Assembly (NCBI GenBank): GCA_003444615.1 | Contig: DLUN01000106.1 | Span: forward strand, 1-24,259 | DNA length: 24,259 nucleotides | Direction of reading: 5' to 3' | Source of the DNA: Syntrophomonas sp. | Lineage (GTDB): Bacteria; Bacillota; Syntrophomonadia; Syntrophomonadales; Syntrophomonadaceae | Shown: piece by piece, positions 23,980 to 24,259 of the stretch | How positions within the stretch are numbered: position 1 is the stretch's first letter | How the letters are laid out: the number at the start of each line of letters is the position of its first letter | Notes under the pieces: model-generated | Seen by the model: the letters and a program-made list of their open reading frames with translations, nothing else | The model's database searches: none | What the model was told of the DNA's origin: nothing | Made by a program: the position numbers and the translations under genes

Positions 23980-23997
23980 TATAATGTGCACATTATA
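23980..23997. promoter_or_regulatory. Perfect 18-bp palindrome containing TATAAT on both strands
   Basis: TATAATGTGCACATTATA is identical to its reverse complement. Each half carries a perfect -10 hexamer, facing both ways. No good -35 hexamer stands 16-18 bp away on either strand. It lies just after the LytTR stop codon. Operator, promoter core or terminator hairpin without a loop are all possible. Confidence 0.5.
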
Positions 23998-24010
23998 GGG
24001 TCCATTCGGT

Positions 24011-24259
24011 TTATGTTATGCCCATTTTCTGCCTTAACTGTTTGGCTCGGGAACGGCTGAGAATAATATTTTTATGACCATTGTTAAGATGAAGTATGTA
24101 TGATCCCTCTCCAAAATTCACAATCTCTTTGATATAGTTCAGATTAACGATAAAAGCCTGATGAGCGCGGAAAAAAACGCTGCTATCCAGACGTCCCTCT
24201 AGTTCATTAAGAGTATAATTGCTCAGATAATCTGTTCCGTCTCTGGTACAAATTAGCAC
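24011..24259 (-). CDS. LytTR-type DNA-binding response regulator (5' part outside window)
   Basis: The visible 82 C-terminal residues are a LytTR DNA-binding domain: YTLNELEGRLDSSVFFRAHQAFIVNLNYIKEIVNFGEGSYILHL, then a basic end IILSRSRAKQLRQKMG. The F.R.H.S(A)-.IVNL..I block is diagnostic for the family (AgrA, LytR, VirR). The frame runs open to the window edge, so the GTG at 24257-24259 is internal rather than a start. Full-length members carry an N-terminal receiver or sensor domain, which cannot be judged here. Its target genes are unknown. Confidence 0.9.
   Translation of the reverse strand: MLICTRDGTDYLSNYTLNELEGRLDSSVFFRAHQAFIVNLNYIKEIVNFGEGSYILHLNNGHKNIILSRSRAKQLRQKMGIT

Larger units (their letters stand above)
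23557..24010. other. 454-bp non-coding region between the AAA+ and LytTR genes
   Basis: No frame here looks coding. It holds the AAA+ gene leader, an imperfect hairpin CCAGTG (23645-23650) with CACTGG (23667-23672), a pyrimidine-rich stretch around 23697-23735, a GC-rich hairpin at 23871-23896 and a perfect palindrome at 23980-23997. The promoter of the AAA+ operon must lie here, but I could not fix its hexamers. Confidence 0.7.

Noticed and set aside
24257..24259. GTG as start of the LytTR protein
   Set aside because: The frame is open to the window edge and a bare LytTR domain would lack its usual N-terminal part, so this is internal.

Overview
The window is a contig end from an anaerobic, low-to-mid GC Firmicute of the class Clostridia. 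Gene content and style resemble Syntrophomonas-like or Peptococcaceae-like bacteria; this is inference from family composition, not a database match. Signs are strong AGGAGG-type ribosome sites, many GTG or TTG starts, a two-subunit glycine dehydrogenase, an oxygen-sensitive two-subunit class I fumarase, a 2-hydroxyacyl-CoA dehydratase-type protein with its activator ATPase, a GerM-type lipoprotein, and Ku/LigD end joining, which is common in spore formers. The first 19 bases are not genomic: they are the Tn5 (Nextera) mosaic-end adapter, so the first gene is cut at its 5' end.

Layout. Plus strand, 20-4811: a 5'-truncated thiolase with a clear terminator; a small P-loop protein of unknown role; then an end-joining operon of ku, a stand-alone LigD-type ligase and a stand-alone LigD-type polymerase. 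Next, 4811-5240 is a repeat-bounded non-coding island. It carries short tandem repeats and a 30-bp inverted repeat (with an extra right-hand copy) around a ~209-nt sequence that can fold into nested helices, a strong candidate structured RNA. Minus strand, 5239-12809: gcvT-gcvH-gcvPA-gcvPB-lpdA-lplA and a metallo-beta-lactamase (MBL) hydrolase, tightly packed. This encodes the P, T, H and L proteins plus a ligase that can lipoylate GcvH. Minus strand, 12938-19551: murI-hgdB-like-hgdC-like-MBL-fumA-fumB-rph-rdgB-yfcE, probably one operon. It resembles the racE-gerM-rph-ysnA-ysnB neighbourhood of Bacillus subtilis, with five metabolic genes placed between murI and rph. Minus strand, 19661-20506: a GerMN lipoprotein gene with its own terminator and, upstream, a consensus promoter followed ~100 nt later by a strong terminator, which predicts a small RNA or an attenuated leader. 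Minus strand, 20538-23556: a magnesium-chelatase-like AAA+ ATPase and VWA protein pair without any tetrapyrrole context. The window ends in a 450-bp non-coding stretch and the 3' part of a LytTR-type DNA-binding protein gene.

The least explained parts are the island at 4811-5240, the predicted small RNA at 20374-20470, the single-subunit dehydratase/activator pair, and the AAA+/VWA pair.
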